64,000 nucleotides of DNA, taken from positions 1 to 64,000 of the forward strand of contig CAUYLG010033078.1 in NCBI GenBank assembly GCA_963573385.1, read 5' to 3'. How positions within the stretch are numbered: position 1 is the first letter of the stretch; every line of letters begins with the position of its first letter. The notes under the pieces were generated by a model that did no database searches, was not told the DNA's origin, and worked only from the letters and a program-made list of their open reading frames with translations. Shown piece after piece: positions 12,590 to 25,149 of this stretch. This DNA comes from Cacajao melanocephalus. Lineage: Eukaryota > Chordata > Mammalia > Primates > Pitheciidae. The translations under genes and the position numbers were made by a program.

Positions 12590-13405
12590 GAAGTTTAAGG
12601 GAAAAAACTTTCCAAAATGTTTTTTATATGAACTTATCAATTCATATCAAAAGCCTTAAAATGACACATCCTTTGACCAAGCAATCACATCACACTGTTA
12701 GGATTATGTCCCTGAGAAATAATTGGATAAAAATCACTTTATAATTTATTGTTAAATGATTTATACCACCAAAAACTTGGAAACAACCTGTTATGGACTA
12801 AATTATATTCCTTTACCCCCAAATTCATATGTTGAAGCCCTAATCCTCAATGTGACTGCAATTGGAGATACAGCCTTTAGGGAGCTAATTAAGGTTAAAT
12901 GAGGTCGTAAGGGTTGAGTCCGAATCCAATATGACATGTGTCCTTATAACAAGACAAAGGGACACCCAGATTGTGCACCACAGAGAAAATGCCATGTGAG
13001 GACACAGCAAGAAGGTAGCTGCCATCTGAAAGCCAAGGAGAAAGCTATCAGGGGAATCTAAACCTTCCAGCACTTTGACTTGCTCTTCAAGCCCGGAGAA
13101 GTGTGAGAAGTTAAAATATGTTGCTTAAGCCACTGGCTGATGGCATTTTGTTACGGTAGCCCTGGCAAACTAATACACAGCTCAATTGTTAAACAATAGG
13201 AGAAAATTACATGAATAACAGTGCAATCTAACATTACTATGTAATGTAATTATAAAAAGTAAGGGTTTGTATCGTGTTTATTGATACAGAAAATGCTCTC
13301 ATTATGCTTTTTGTTAAAAAAGGAAGTAACTAAAAAATATACATAGTAAGATCCCATTTATATACAAATGTATTTATCTGTGTGTATGTGCATATATGTA
13401 TCAAG
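12590..13405 (+). mobile_element. L1M 3' region, split by an MLT1 LTR
   Basis: The left part (12590-12788) has the L1M sequence around CTTTGACCAAGCAATCACAT and ends in AAAACTTGGAAACAACCT. The right part (13178-13405) continues in order with ATTGTTAAACAATAGGAGAA, a diverged TATGTAATGTAAT stretch and AAGATCCCATTTATATACA. The MLT1 LTR at 12789-13177 was inserted between them, so the L1M is the older element. Confidence 0.75.
12789..13177 (+). mobile_element. MLT1 solo LTR (MaLR)
   Basis: Starts TGTTATGGACTAAATT and ends CAAACTAATACA, as MLT1 LTRs do. Inner matches are TTCATATGTTGAAGCCCTAA, AATTAAGGTTAAATGAGGTC, GCCATGTGAGGACACAGCAA and a TTAAGCCACTGG block. Flanking 5-mers (CAACC/CAGCT) are only a worn match for a target duplication. 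It sits inside an L1M. Confidence 0.92.
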
Positions 13406-13409
13406 AATT

Positions 13410-13825
13410 ACATGCAACAAACCCTCAAATCCTTTCTAAATATAGTTTTCTTTCTTCTCACCTTCCCTCTCTTCCTTCCTTTCTTTTATCACTTGTCTGT
13501 AATGAACATGAGTTATTTTTGGAAATATTTATAAGACATATGTATTTTTATCCCATGTTTTAAAAGTGCCTTTCAAATGTAATAAAACTTATTCAGATTG
13601 TAAAAATCTTGAGCTTAGTAACTACCAGTATCTTACAAATCCATGCTTATAATATCATTAAATGTTTAATTACTTTTATTATCATTATAATTTAACTATT
13701 TTCACTCTCATGACTAAAAGGTCCATTTTTATACCATTTCTCATATTTTTGAGTGACGAAACATATAACATTTTTACCGTCTGCTTCTAACACTTATTCT
13801 AGTGTTAAGTGCCAGTAATACATAC
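13410..13825. other. No recognised feature
   Basis: AT-rich DNA with a CT-rich stretch around 13450-13490. No family named. Confidence 0.45.
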
Positions 13826-13829
13826 TTAC

Positions 13830-13982
13830 AGAAAGATTGAGATTTGAATATTTGCCCAGCCACCTAGTATGACCTTGAGAAACTCATCTAACTTTGTTAA
13901 GTGCCACTTTTCTCAGCTGTTAAATATAGAATAATTGTATTTTCTTCTAAGTTTGTTGTAAGATAAAGTTAGATAATATATC
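13830..13982 (+). mobile_element. MIR SINE, first of two in tandem
   Basis: Forward MIR: GAGATTTGAATATTTGCCCA, ACCTAGTATGACCTTGAGAA, CTCATCTAACTTTGTTAAG and the TCTCAGCTGTTAAAT block. It is followed directly by a second MIR in the same direction. Confidence 0.7.
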
Positions 13983-13984
13983 CA

Positions 13985-14220
13985 AAACACAGTGGAGAGA
14001 TGAAGGGCAAGGAATCTGACATTAGAGTGCCTGGGTTTGAATCTCAGGTAACTGACTTGCTGTGTGACTGTGGACAAGGTATTTAACCTCTCTGTGCCCC
14101 AGACTCCTCATGTGTAAAATAGGAATAGTGATGCTGGCTACATAATAAATATTATTTTCAGTATTAAATAGGTTATTTATAAAATTCATATAACAGTCTT
14201 GGCACATAGGAAAGCTATAT
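13985..14220 (+). mobile_element. MIR SINE, nearly full length
   Basis: Good forward MIR: GTGCCTGGGTTTGAATCTCA, CTTGCTGTGTGACTGTGGAC, TTTAACCTCTCTGTGCCCCA and CATGTGTAAAATAGGAATAG in order, ending near CTTGGCACATAGGAAAGC. It preserves the tRNA-related head, core and tail. Confidence 0.92.
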
Positions 14221-14224
14221 AGAT

Positions 14225-14820
14225 ATCTGTTAACTATATGAAGAAGTAATACAGGAGCTGGATTACCATCAGAAGAACCACATTGTCAAAATATAATAGC
14301 TCAGGTGTTTTGTATATTTTCAGTGCTTTTTTTTGTTAAATCACAACTGATGGGAACACTTTGATTTAGAAATATTTTTGAGAATCTGTTACTTAAAAAA
14401 AATTCTGTTTAGTATAAAAGCAGATGTTAAGAGATACTAAAAGAAAGAAGATTCACTCTGTGTCCTTATTTGACATGTTTTTAGTTACTTGTATTTCTTT
14501 CCAGCCTATCTAATACAAATATGAGGTCATAGTTATAATTAGAATTAATGTGTCTTGGTATAGGAACCTCATACTTTTCCCAATGGGAAAGTGTCCCTGT
14601 ACCTTTCCAGACCAGCGAGGAGCCCAGGGGCTCTGGATCCCATCCCTCTCACCCCTCAAGGTCTTTCCTCCTGCAATTATTTGCTCATTCTCTGGAATCA
14701 TCCATTTCTTCCTCTCAACTGTATCACTTGCATCAGCATATGAATAGGCTCTCAAACCTCAAATCTTAAAAAAAATTATTTCAGCTTAACATCCCTTTCA
14801 ATCATCATCCCATTTATATT
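14225..14820. other. No recognised feature
   Basis: Unique DNA before the L2. A GC-richer patch at 14590-14660 gives overlapping frames on both strands of about 65-80 codons, with no recognisable domain. Confidence 0.4.
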
Positions 14821-14824
14821 TTAG

Positions 14825-16065
14825 CCTTTATAGCAATGTGTGTTGAAAATCTCTTCTCTCAAAGGTGTCTATACCTACTCACCACACACTTTCTCCACAA
14901 CTGCCTTAGTCGGGCTTCCATTCTCGTCATTCTAACGAGACTGCATCTGTTAAAGCCTTAACAAACTCTGTCTCTTGATGCTAAATTGTAACGTCATTTT
15001 TCTCTTTCCTTTTCTTATATTGACCTCTCAGATAAGATCGTGGAACACGCTTTTCTTATTAATGGCTTTCCCTTCATGGTTTTGATAACTACACACTGAT
15101 TTTTTTTTTCTCTGACTGCCTCTTCTCTATCCCTTTTCTACATTCCATCTCTAAATATTTGTGTTCACCAAGGCTCAGTGCCCGGCCTCCTTGTCTTCTA
15201 GCTACACTCTCCCCAGGTAATCTCGCACATCCACATGTCTAGGACAACACCAATCTTCAGTCCTGACTTCCCCTCAGAAGTCCAGGCTGATACTCCATTG
15301 TTGATTTAACGTTTCCACTGATGTGTTTACAAGTCTTTCAAACTTTACACGGGCAAGGTAGAGTTCTTTACTCATGTGCATGCTCTACCCCAGCACAAAC
15401 TTGTCCTTCCTTCTTTCCATCTTAGTAAATGGCATTAGTATTTAAAGCCAATTCAGAGAGCTATCCTTGATTTCTTTCTTTCCCTTATAACCCCCATTCA
15501 GTCTGTTAACTATCCCGTTGGTTTTGCCTCAAAACATGCCCTACTTTTCCATCTCTATTGCCACCTTCCTATGTAGGGGTGCCATCTTCTCCTGCCTGAA
15601 CTACCTCAGTAATCCACCAGTGGGATTGCCTGCTCCTCTCCTCTGTGTGGTAAATTCTCACAGAGAACACAATGACCCTTTTAAACATAATCCTTGTCAA
15701 AATCTTCCAGATCCTCCATATTGACCTTACAAACTTCTCTCCTGATCTCTTCCTCTTTTCTTCCTCTTCCTGTTCCTCAGACACACTTTTCTTAACATGC
15801 ACTTTTCCTTACCTTATTAGATTAGCTGCTGCTTGTTATTCAAATCGCAGCTTAAGTGTCCTGTTTTAAGAGAGGCTCTCTAACCATCCAGTTTAGAGGA
15901 GTCACCGGCTACTCTCCGGCACCTCACATCATCTTAATGACCTATATTACACTTATCATTGATTGATATTTTATTTAGCGGTTGGTTTGTTTCCTGTTCA
16001 CCATTAGCACTCTCTTGGTTCGTTTTCATATCCCTGAAAGTCTAGACCAGTGCCTGAAGACTAGA
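14825..16065 (+). mobile_element. L2 LINE, 1.2-kb piece of ORF2 end and 3' UTR
   Basis: A long run of C/T-rich L2 sense sequence. It passes through TTGACCTCTCAG, GGCTCAGTGCCCGGCCTCCT, GATCCTCCATATTGACC, TTCCTCAGACACACTTTTC and AAATCGCAGCTTAAGTGTCC, and ends in the 3'-UTR region (TTCACCATTAGCACTC, CAGTGCCTGAAG). These fall in the family order. Reading frames are broken throughout, so it is a fossil. Confidence 0.8.
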
Positions 16066-16204
16066 TACTCAAATTTGTGCATGAATGCTCTAGACCAGAG
16101 TTCATTTAAACATTTCTTCATGTGACTGCATGGTCCACAAAACTGTCTTTAAAAAATAATAATTAATCTAATTGATATGCCATCTCATTTTTTTAGACAT
16201 TCAG

Positions 16205-16346
16205 GTCATTTTCTTTTTTTTCCTTTTTTCTGTCTCTCCGCTCCCTTTCTCCTTTCCCTTTTTTTTCTTCCCTCCTTTCTTTTTTTTCTTTTCTGTTTTC
16301 CAACTTCTACCTTCCTCTGTTTCTTTTCTTTTCTTTTCTTTATTAG
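16205..16346. repeat. Polypyrimidine tract, about 140 bp
   Basis: Almost pure C/T on the plus strand, ending in (TTTTC)n at 16319-16340. Such tracts can adopt triplex (H-DNA) forms and vary in length. A 98-codon frame through it is low-complexity and not a gene. Confidence 0.85.
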
Positions 16347-16777
16347 ATAACACTGATATGAACATCTTCTGGTATGGGTATGCATTTTTACTCTTCCTCT
16401 TAATTATTTTCTGGAAACAATTTACCCAGTCATGGAAATTGGATCAAAAGATAAGACATAACTCTTAAAATATGTTGCCTCTCTTTCTGCCTCTTAAAGT
16501 CTTATCACCAAAAATAAAAGAAGGTCACAAGAGAGGTTTCTAAGAGTAATAAGCAGACGCTTTCCAGTAAGTAAAAGGGGTACTAGTGTCCCTTAGTGTA
16601 TGGGTCAGTGGTAGAGGCATTAGACAGTGCACCCTAAACAATGCACCTGAGCTATACGTAGTTTAATAAATTGCATTTTTGGGACTTTTTATTTATTGTT
16701 TTCTGACTTAGTTTTGCATGCATATATGATATGTTTGTGTATGTTCTAGTGGGTATTTCACTGCATAAAACGCTTTT

Positions 16778-16906
16778 AGCTGGTCATGATGATATGCACA
16801 CCTGTAGTCTCAGCTACTCAGGAAGCTGAGGCAGGAGGTTCCCTGGAGCCCAGGAGTTCAAGGCCACAGTGGGCAACATAGTGAAACTTCATGTCAAAAA
16901 ACAAAA
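16778..16906 (+). mobile_element. Free Alu monomer (FLAM-like)
   Basis: One Alu arm only: GCACACCTGTAGTCTCAGCT, GAAGCTGAGGCAGGAGG, GAGCCCAGGAGTTCAAGGCC and GGGCAACATAGTGAAAC, then an A-rich tail. There is no second arm. It predates or derives from the dimeric Alu. Confidence 0.82.
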
Positions 16907-16909
16907 TAA

Positions 16910-17780
16910 AACACTTTTATATTCAGTTATGTTGAACTTTTTTCTTTGTGATTTACTGTTTTTATTTTCAAACATTTGGAATTATTGCCTCTTTAAAGAT
17001 CTAATAGTCCATTTTAGCTAGTTGTTTTATGATTTGAAGGTCACAGCTAACTCATTAAACAGCCTGAAGTTCATTTTGTTATATGTTAAAAACTACAGGT
17101 TATGTAAGTTTTTCCAAATTATTTTTCTTTGTTCTATGTAACATCTAAAGAAGTTATTTTTATCTCTCCTAAAATTTAGCCTTCATTTGCATTTAGCAAT
17201 TACTCACTATGCCTTTTCATTACCAACAGAAATTATTTACATTATTTAGTTGCAACATTACCACAAACTTTTCTGTAACTGTTTACATAAAATTGTAAAA
17301 CTGGAAACTAGTGGATGATATTCTGATTACTCTAGTATTTACATGTTCTCATTAGAGAAATTAAACCTCAGGGATCTTCATTATTTTTTTGAATTTTTAG
17401 TAAACTGTGTGTTACTACTTTTGACTATTTTACCTAAAATAAAGTCTATGATGGATAACCTTTAAATAGATAAATTTATCCTTTGTAAGTTAAATAGCAC
17501 ATGATACAGCTTATGCATGAGTTTAAAAAATGTCGTGGCTCATATTTTTGAAGTTAAAAACACGTTAATCAATATTAATACTTGATACATTCCAAAAAGA
17601 CAAAAAAGAAGAGACAGAACATGTAGATTGAAGTGGATTCCATATATGTCACATTTTTCATCATATTTCTATCAAATATCATCATAATACTTTGAAAATT
17701 GTGTGGATAGATGTGGAGCCTCAGATGCAAATGCATTATCATCTCAGGATTTTTAAAGAATTGCTACCAACTTATGTTAA
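16910..17780. other. No recognised feature
   Basis: AT-rich DNA, about 870 bp, with no family or gene that I recognise. Confidence 0.45.
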
Positions 17781-17782
17781 TA

Positions 17783-18005
17783 TTTGTTAAATTCTTACCA
17801 TGTCTGATACTGTGCTAAATGTCCACATGCATCATCTCATTTCATTATTACCACAACGGCTCTGAAAACCACTTATTCTACATATCATTATGATCACACA
17901 TTTCATAAATAAGGAAACTAGGGTTCAGATATAACATAACTGGGCCCAGGATAAAGGGCAGAGGCTAGATTCACACCAAGGACCATTAGACTCCACAACC
18001 AGTGA
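17783..18005 (-). mobile_element. MIR SINE
   Basis: Inverse MIR: TTACCATGTCTGATACTGTG, CATCATCTCATTTCATTATT, AAATAAGGAAACTAGGGTTC, GGGCAGAGGCTAGATTCACA and CCATTAGACTCCACAACCAG, close to full length. Confidence 0.88.
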
Positions 18006-18009
18006 GATC

Positions 18010-19680
18010 CTATCCCTGATTCAGTTGATTTGAGTAGCTCTCTTGTTTCATGAAAGCTATTATTTCTCGAAGGTCTTCTTTAGATATTTACAAAAATTTA
18101 AGGACCACATTTACTCCTGTGGATGGAGAGGGTAAGAAGAGTTTCCCTAATACCACATCGTGATCTCGCTCTGCTACCAATGTCAAGAACGACGACAGTG
18201 ACTTCACCAGTGAAGAGTTCTCTCTCACCCTCAGTAGTCCACTTTGCTAGGAAAAAGGTTTGCATGAAAGTCGCTTTCTTGGTCCCAGTGGCTACCTGTA
18301 TCCTGTGGGTTCTTCATTTTTCATAGGCACATTTTCTGTGAATGGAATGGGTCCTACCTGGGTGTAATTACTGTATGTACCATGTAACAACAGACCACGG
18401 CCCCACACCATGCCTCCCTTTCCCTTCATGCCTCCATGTATGCATACATTAATTTCTTTCATGATCAGCGACATTGATTCACAAGAACTCTCTTCCTTTT
18501 CTCTACCGAAAAACAGCTTTCTTTAATCAAATAGCATATGTGAAGGGGAGGAAAATAAGCATTTATTGAGCACCTACTATAAAATATGACTGCATCTAGC
18601 ACAGTTTACTGAACACAGACGGTACTTTGTAATTGTTAATTTTTCATGTCTTCTGTTCTTTACCTCCCTACTCCGCACTTCTGGTGTTTTGTTCTCTGTT
18701 GTGCACCTGTGTTAACAGATGGTAAATCTAGAAACAGCAGCTACCACATGGAAAGGGTAGAGCACAGGCTGTTTATATTGACAGGCCCTATCGGAGGATA
18801 AATGTGAGTAGCCCTGCACCTCCTTGATGACTTTAGAGATCAGCGGCTACCCGTCCACCCTCCTTTTCTTCTCTCAGTCTCTGTTCTCCATTTACCTGTC
18901 CCAGTCTGCATTGAGTAGAAAAGAGTTCCCATGAGCAACTGTCTTGAAGAGATTTATTAGATGATGTTTGTAAAGCTTTTCGAATTCCTCAAACAAAAAG
19001 AAGATAAATACAACACATCATGCCGAGCAAGGTCTTTTCTGTTTAATGTTTTATAACCATGAGAACTTTTCATGAACAAAGGCTTTTTGAATAGCTCAGA
19101 AGGTAACGTCTGCAATAATTATAAGGCTGGATGGTTAGAATGCTCTAATCTGTGTGTGTACCAGAGTAAGGGGTGAGGGCAGGAGCCTCCCTCTCATTTT
19201 TTTACTGACCTTTTTATTGACGTAAATGATTTCTCCTGTAAAGACAACACAAATACAAATTGTCTTTGATAGAATTATTCTCTCTGCTGCCTCAGTCACA
19301 ACATGAAACTATAAGGTGCTTTGAAAAGAATAATAATTCTTTCAAATAATTGTACTTCCATTTAATTCATTATAGTCAAATTATTAGTAATCACAGATAC
19401 TATTTTTTTAATAATGTAAATATTCCTATTGGTCCCTTCACTTTGCACTGATACTCTCATTTATTTCTCATACTTTCACATGGATATTTGCAAGTAACCT
19501 TTGTTCCTTTTGTTAGAGCAATACACAATATACATACATATGCAGAATAAGTTAAATGATCTCAATTTTCAATGTGGCTCTTCAAAGGGAATGTATTTAA
19601 TTGTATTATATCCCAGAATCATGGAATGTTCAGAAACCCCTAGTCATTCATTATTGGTGGATGAACTAGTTACTTTCAAA
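18010..19680. other. Mostly unrecognised DNA with a MIR tail fragment
   Basis: At 18555-18610, AGCATTTATTGAGCACCTAC is a MIR/L2-type tail on the minus strand. The rest shows no repeat I can name and no gene. Frames at 18123-18474 overlap on opposite strands and have no domain. Confidence 0.45.
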
Positions 19681-19685
19681 AAAGA

Positions 19686-19862
19686 GCCAGGGTCATTGGC
19701 ATGGACCAATAGTCCCAGCTACGCAAGTGGCTGAACTGGGCTGATTGCTTGAGGTCAGGAGTTCACTATGAAGTGCACTATGATTGCTCCTGTGAGTAGC
19801 AACTGCACTCCAGCCTAGGCAACATAGCGAGATCCTATCTCTTTTTAAAAAATTAAAAATAA
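19686..19862 (+). mobile_element. Free left Alu monomer, FLAM_A-like
   Basis: Contains AGTCCCAGCTACGCAAGTGG, GCTTGAGGTCAGGAGTTC, and GCTCCTGTGAGTAGCAACTG followed by CACTCCAGCCTAGGCAACAT. The CCTGTGA(A/G)TAGC stretch is shared with 7SL RNA and early FLAM_A monomers but lost from later Alus. It ends in an A/T-rich tail. Confidence 0.85.
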
Positions 19863-19994
19863 AAGTTAATCTGCCTTGGTTAATTTCAACCAATTAACAA
19901 AGACAAATTATAGAGGTACTGGGAAGAATGATGCCTAACATCAAATTAAACGTTATTGTTAACATCCATGTATCAGTATTATGGGTGTTGCTAT

Positions 19995-20330
19995 TGTGTC
20001 TGTGAACCCAAAAGTATCTGAGACAGACCTCAATCAGTTTGCAAAGTTTATTTTGCTGAGGTTAAGGATGAACCAGTGACACAGCCTTAGGAGGTCCTGA
20101 GTTGCAATAATGCAACTATGCTAGCATCGCTGTGCCAACAAACCATGCAATGATGTGCATCCAAGGTAGTTAGGGTATGGCTTGGTTTTATACATTTTAG
20201 GGAGACATGAGACATCATTTTATACATTTTATACATTTCAGGGATACATGAGACATCAATTAATATGTATAAGATATACATTGGTTTAGTCTGAAAAGGT
20301 GGGGCATCCTAATCTTTTTTGCCTCACTAC
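19995..20330 (-). mobile_element. ERV LTR fragment (ERV1-type)
   Basis: Inverse LTR. GCAAAGTTTATTTTGCTGAG carries the inverse poly(A) signal, then GTGACACAGCCTTAGGAGGT, GCTTGGTTTTATACATTTTA, GGGAGACATGAGACATCA and ACATTGGTTTAGTCTGAAAA, a recurrent human LTR wording. A piece of about 40 bp is duplicated inside (20188-20219 and 20229-20259). I do not name the subfamily. Confidence 0.72.
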
Positions 20331-20339
20331 CATATCCTT

Positions 20340-21295
20340 ATTTAGAACGTTGCCTTTTGTCTGGATTGTTTCAATAACTTCCTAGTAGATTTGCTAGAAT
20401 TAGTTTCTCCAAAGCTTTGTTCAAAACTCTTGGATTTGTCTAATGAGTTTATTCTTGATCTTGTTACACTGATTCTTACAAGCATCCCCAAAGTCCTTGC
20501 TACCTGTGGAGTAATGCTCCAACTCTATAGTCGTAAAATATATACCCAGTTTACTTTGCAAATCTTACTTTGAAATATTCACAACTGCTCCTCATATGCA
20601 CACCTACCCCCAAGGCTCCTTGATGCAAGCTCTCCTCCACTCATAATGGCCTAATTGGTAGTCCTCAAACCACAATATTTTATGTCTACATGTTGCTTAC
20701 CCTACCTTGTGATAGAGTTTACTGTTTAAAAGCCCTGACTTCCAAGTTCTATAGACTTGGACTAGAATATAATTTTCCCAATAATTAGCTATGAGACCCC
20801 TGACAAATTACTTCACCTTTCTGGGCCTCACTTTCTTAATATAAAAAGTAGAGACTGAAAACCAATCTTAATTGGGTTGCTGTGAGGAATGAGTTAAGAG
20901 CGCAATAATACCTCACTCGTGGTAAACTTTTAGTAGCTGTTAGCTTGTGTCATCCAAAATGCTCCTTTTATAACTTGAATTCTCAAACTCTAATCATCAT
21001 TAAAATGAGAGCTGAGTTGTAGCCTTTCCTCTGTAGCTTTCCTTAAGCTTGACTCTCTCAGCTCTGACACCACGTCCTCATTGTTAATCATCCTTTTATT
21101 TTAGTTCCCAGGGTATTTTGTAATCCTTCAACTATAGTGTGTGTCTCGATATATTATTTTTACGGGTCTTTCTCCTTCACTGGAAAGAGAGTGCTCCTGG
21201 GTGGAGGCAATGGCTTATTTGTTTTGTATCCTGGGGCCTAGCACACATCCTGGCACATAATAGTCATTCACCACTTGTTCACTAGATTGAGTTTG
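20340..21295 (+). mobile_element. L2 LINE 3' part, interrupted by a MIR
   Basis: The right part (21010-21295) is clear: an inner TTTCCTCTGTAGCTTTCCTT block, TTTGTATCCTGGGGCCTAGC and CATCCTGGCACATAATAG. The left part (20340-20725) has worn L2-like wording such as TGTTTCAATAACTTCCTAG and is less sure. The MIR at 20735-20945 separates them. Confidence 0.55.
20735..20945 (+). mobile_element. MIR SINE
   Basis: Forward MIR: TTAGCTATGAGACCCCTGAC, AAATTACTTCACCTTTCTGG, GCCTCACTTTCTTAATATAA and GGTTGCTGTGAGGAATGAGT, in order, ending in TTTTAGTAGCTGTTAG. Confidence 0.88.
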
Positions 21296-21490
21296 TTGGA
21301 CACTTTAAACATCCTCTTGCTTTACATCTCGCTCCTTGTTACAAATTAGAGGTTGTTGTGCTGAAAACTGAAAAGATAAGCCATAATCTCCCTTTTATGA
21401 AATCATTTTAAGTTGGAACCATTAATAGAATATCCTGTCTCCAGAAACCAAAGGTAGTAACTAGAATTGAATCTTTAAAAAGGGGGAGGA

Positions 21491-21868
<378 letters not shown>

Positions 21869-22449
21869 TCATTGCATTAGGAGGACTACAGGAATTCATC
21901 AGCTACTCAGACAATATGATTTGGAGTTTCACTCTAGTCATCCTCTGAAAATGGCTACAGTGTTCCAGACACAAAAAGTAAGTGCCTAGTTTAACCTTTG
22001 GCTATTATAAGAAACATCTTTAGCAAAAAATACATTCTGCTGAGCACATAGGCACAATGTGTTACACCATACTCACCAATAATGTTTACTAAGGGGCAGA
22101 TTAGCTTTTCTCCCACAAGGAAGATGGTTAGTACACTGAGTAATGTGTGAGAGGTAGTTGCTAAGACCGAATTCCTTAATGCTTGCTCTAAAACAATGAG
22201 CAAGCATTAAAGAATTTATATTTAATTGAGAAACTTCATATTTATACAATAAACTGGATTTTCAGTTTCTCTTGAAAAATCAGGCTTGGCAATATCGTGT
22301 GGTTGCGTTTGCACAGAGCAATGCTCAGTGGCAGCTGAGGAGCCACTGCCCACTTAAGGAATGTCGTTGCCCTGCCAGTTACCATTAGTCAGTACACAGT
22401 CCCCCTTCACCCATTCATATTTCCTGACTCAACCCCGTAGGAAAGGCAT

Positions 22450-22612
22450 CTGTGCTTTTTATCCTCTCCTCAAAGCCTCAGTTCCCAAATCTGTAGAATT
22501 AGTATAGCAGCAACTAGCTTGAGGAACTCTTGTAAGGACTAAGTAATGTAACTTGTATCAAGTGCCTTACTCTGTTCCTGATGCTATGGTAAATTCTCAG
22601 TAAATGGTTGCT
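22450..22612 (+). mobile_element. MIR SINE 3' part
   Basis: Forward MIR from AAAGCCTCAGTTCCCAAATC and TGTAGAATTAGTATAGCAGC to CTTGTAAGGACTAAGTAATG and ATGGTAAATTCTCAGTAAAT. The head is missing. Confidence 0.75.
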
Positions 22613-22621
22613 ATTTCTTCA

Positions 22622-22740
22622 CTTCAAAAGCAATATTTATTAAGCTCCTATGAGTCAAGTGCTGGGGTAGAGATGGAGATATAATTTTGAGCAATTGGAG
22701 GCATGGTCCCTGCCTTGAGAGAGTTTGTGGTTTAACATCC
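22622..22740 (-). mobile_element. L2 LINE 3' end
   Basis: Inverse L2 end: ATATTTATTAAGCTCCTATG, GTGCTGGGGTAGAGATGGAG, then CATGGTCCCTGCCTTGAGAG and AGTTTGTGGTT, the inverse of the AGCTCC-TTGAGGGCAGGGAC signature. Confidence 0.8.
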
Positions 22741-23194
22741 AAGGAAGTGCCATCTATGATGCCATTGGTCACATGGGTTTTGTTTGTGTTAATAGAACGA
22801 GGAGGAGATAAAACTTATTGGTTGCTTTGCAATTTCTTGTGCTGGACTCAGAAAATAACAGAGGCTCTATAAAAAGGCATTTCAAACTGAACATTCTCCA
22901 ACAGTCCATTTTCACCCTTCCCACAAAGCTGCCCCTCCCCCAGAACTCCCCATCTCAGCAGATGGCCTTGTTATCCACTCAGTTGCTCTAGCCAAAAAGC
23001 TAGAAATATTTTAAGTCTTCTCAATCCTCTCCTCTATCTTGTTTGATGTCTAATGCACCAGCAAATGTAGTTGGCTTTTCTTGCAAATCATGTCCTAGAT
23101 CTATCTCCTCATATCTACAGTGCCACCCTGCACCGTGGTTCGAGCCATCATTTCCACTATCACCTCCACCAGGGATAACTGCAACAGCCTCCTG

Positions 23195-23726
<532 letters not shown>

Positions 23727-24259
23727 GATCCTTGTGTAAATGAAACATGGTCATGTTACTCACTTAACTCTAGCCCCTGCAATGATTTCTCAGGCACTAA
23801 GTATACAGTACTCAGTTTTCCTGATCATAGTCTATATGGGCCTGTTGATCCAGCACACCTCTTGGCCCCAGCTACTCCATCCTTCATCCAGATTTTTAAA
23901 GAAAACAAGGTAATTCCCTTGACTAGGCCTCTGTACTGATTGCCCGGAATTCTCCTTCCCTATCTCAGCATGGCTGATTCCTCCTTATGTATCAGATGTC
24001 ATCCTGAGAGAAGCATTCCTGATCCCAGTGCAGACTCACTCAAATGACAGCTTACAGTCATCTATTCCTCCATTTTATGTTCTTTTCCGTAGTACTTCCC
24101 ATCATCAAAGAGTCTCTTATTTATTAATTTTGTTGCTTTTACATGGTGGTCTGTATTTTAGTACTAGTTTCTAAGCTGAGGGCAAAGACTCTGGCTGTTG
24201 TTTGCTCTAACCCAGATCCTCAAAAGTACTTTTTGGAAGGGAGAATAAATAAATGAGTG

Positions 24260-24785
24260 CTCTCGATCCGTGGAAGCCACAGCTCCACTTAAGCCTGCAG
24301 TCCTACAGAACCTCATCCGTCAGGGCAGGCCACAGCTTTATGCTCCACTCCTTGACCAAAAAGTCCCAAGTGTGGCTGGCCTAAGGAGATGGAATTGTAA
24401 AAACTTTTTCAACCGGAAAGAATTTCAGAAGGAAAAAGAGTAAAATTCCTCTAACAAAGAGCCTGTGTTATTGCTAAGCACACACTGCTTCTGGCTGTGT
24501 GGCTGGTCTTCATCTCCCTGTGGCCCTGTGCCCATGCTTAATGTCTAGAGGGAGGTACTTATGGAAGAGACTCCTAATAAAGAGGCGCTTTACAAAACAA
24601 GGGATATGTGGGGGTGGGGGGTTGTAATTAATTTTTCTTTTCGTCTGAAGCATGAAATCCAAACTGCATCTCCCAAACAGACCCTTTGACTTGAAAGTGA
24701 CACAAAAATCCCATCCCTTTAAAGTCATCCTCTTAACTGGGAAAATATGACCATCGCTTTTACAGGTGGATGGGAAGTAATTTAA
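24260..24785. other. No recognised feature
   Basis: Unique DNA with a short G-run (GGGGGTGGGGGG near 24610). No repeat family or gene recognised. Confidence 0.45.
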
Positions 24786-24786
24786 T

Positions 24787-25146
24787 ACAAATGTTCGTGG
24801 ATAAAACCACAGACTGGGTGGCTTAAATAGCAGATTTTTTTCCTCAACAGTTCCGTAGATTGGAAGTCTGATATCAAGGTTATGACAGGGTTGGTTTCTG
24901 GTGAGGCCTTTCTTGCTGGCTTGTCGATGGCCTCCTCTCTGTGCTCTAGGAGAGAGATCTCTGATGTTTCTTCCTCTCTTGATAAGGATACCAATATTAT
25001 CAGACTAGGATCCCACTCTCAAGACCTTCCTTAACCTTCATTACCTTCTTAAAGGTCCCATCTCCAAATATCCAAATACAGCCACATTGGGATAGGGGTT
25101 AAGGCTTCAGTAAATTTTGGGAAAACACAATGCAGTTCATAATAGA
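24787..25146 (-). mobile_element. MLT1 LTR (MaLR)
   Basis: Inverse MLT1: AAACCACAGACTGGGTGGCT, CAACAGTTCCGTAGATTGGA, AGTCTGATATCAAGGTTATG, GGTCCCATCTCCAAATATCC and GCAGTTCATAATA at the far end. No internal sequence is attached. Confidence 0.88.
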
Positions 25147-25149
25147 AAC

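Noticed and set aside
16172..16468. 98-codon Phe/Leu/Pro-rich frame that resembles a membrane protein
   Set aside because: It is the translation of a polypyrimidine tract.
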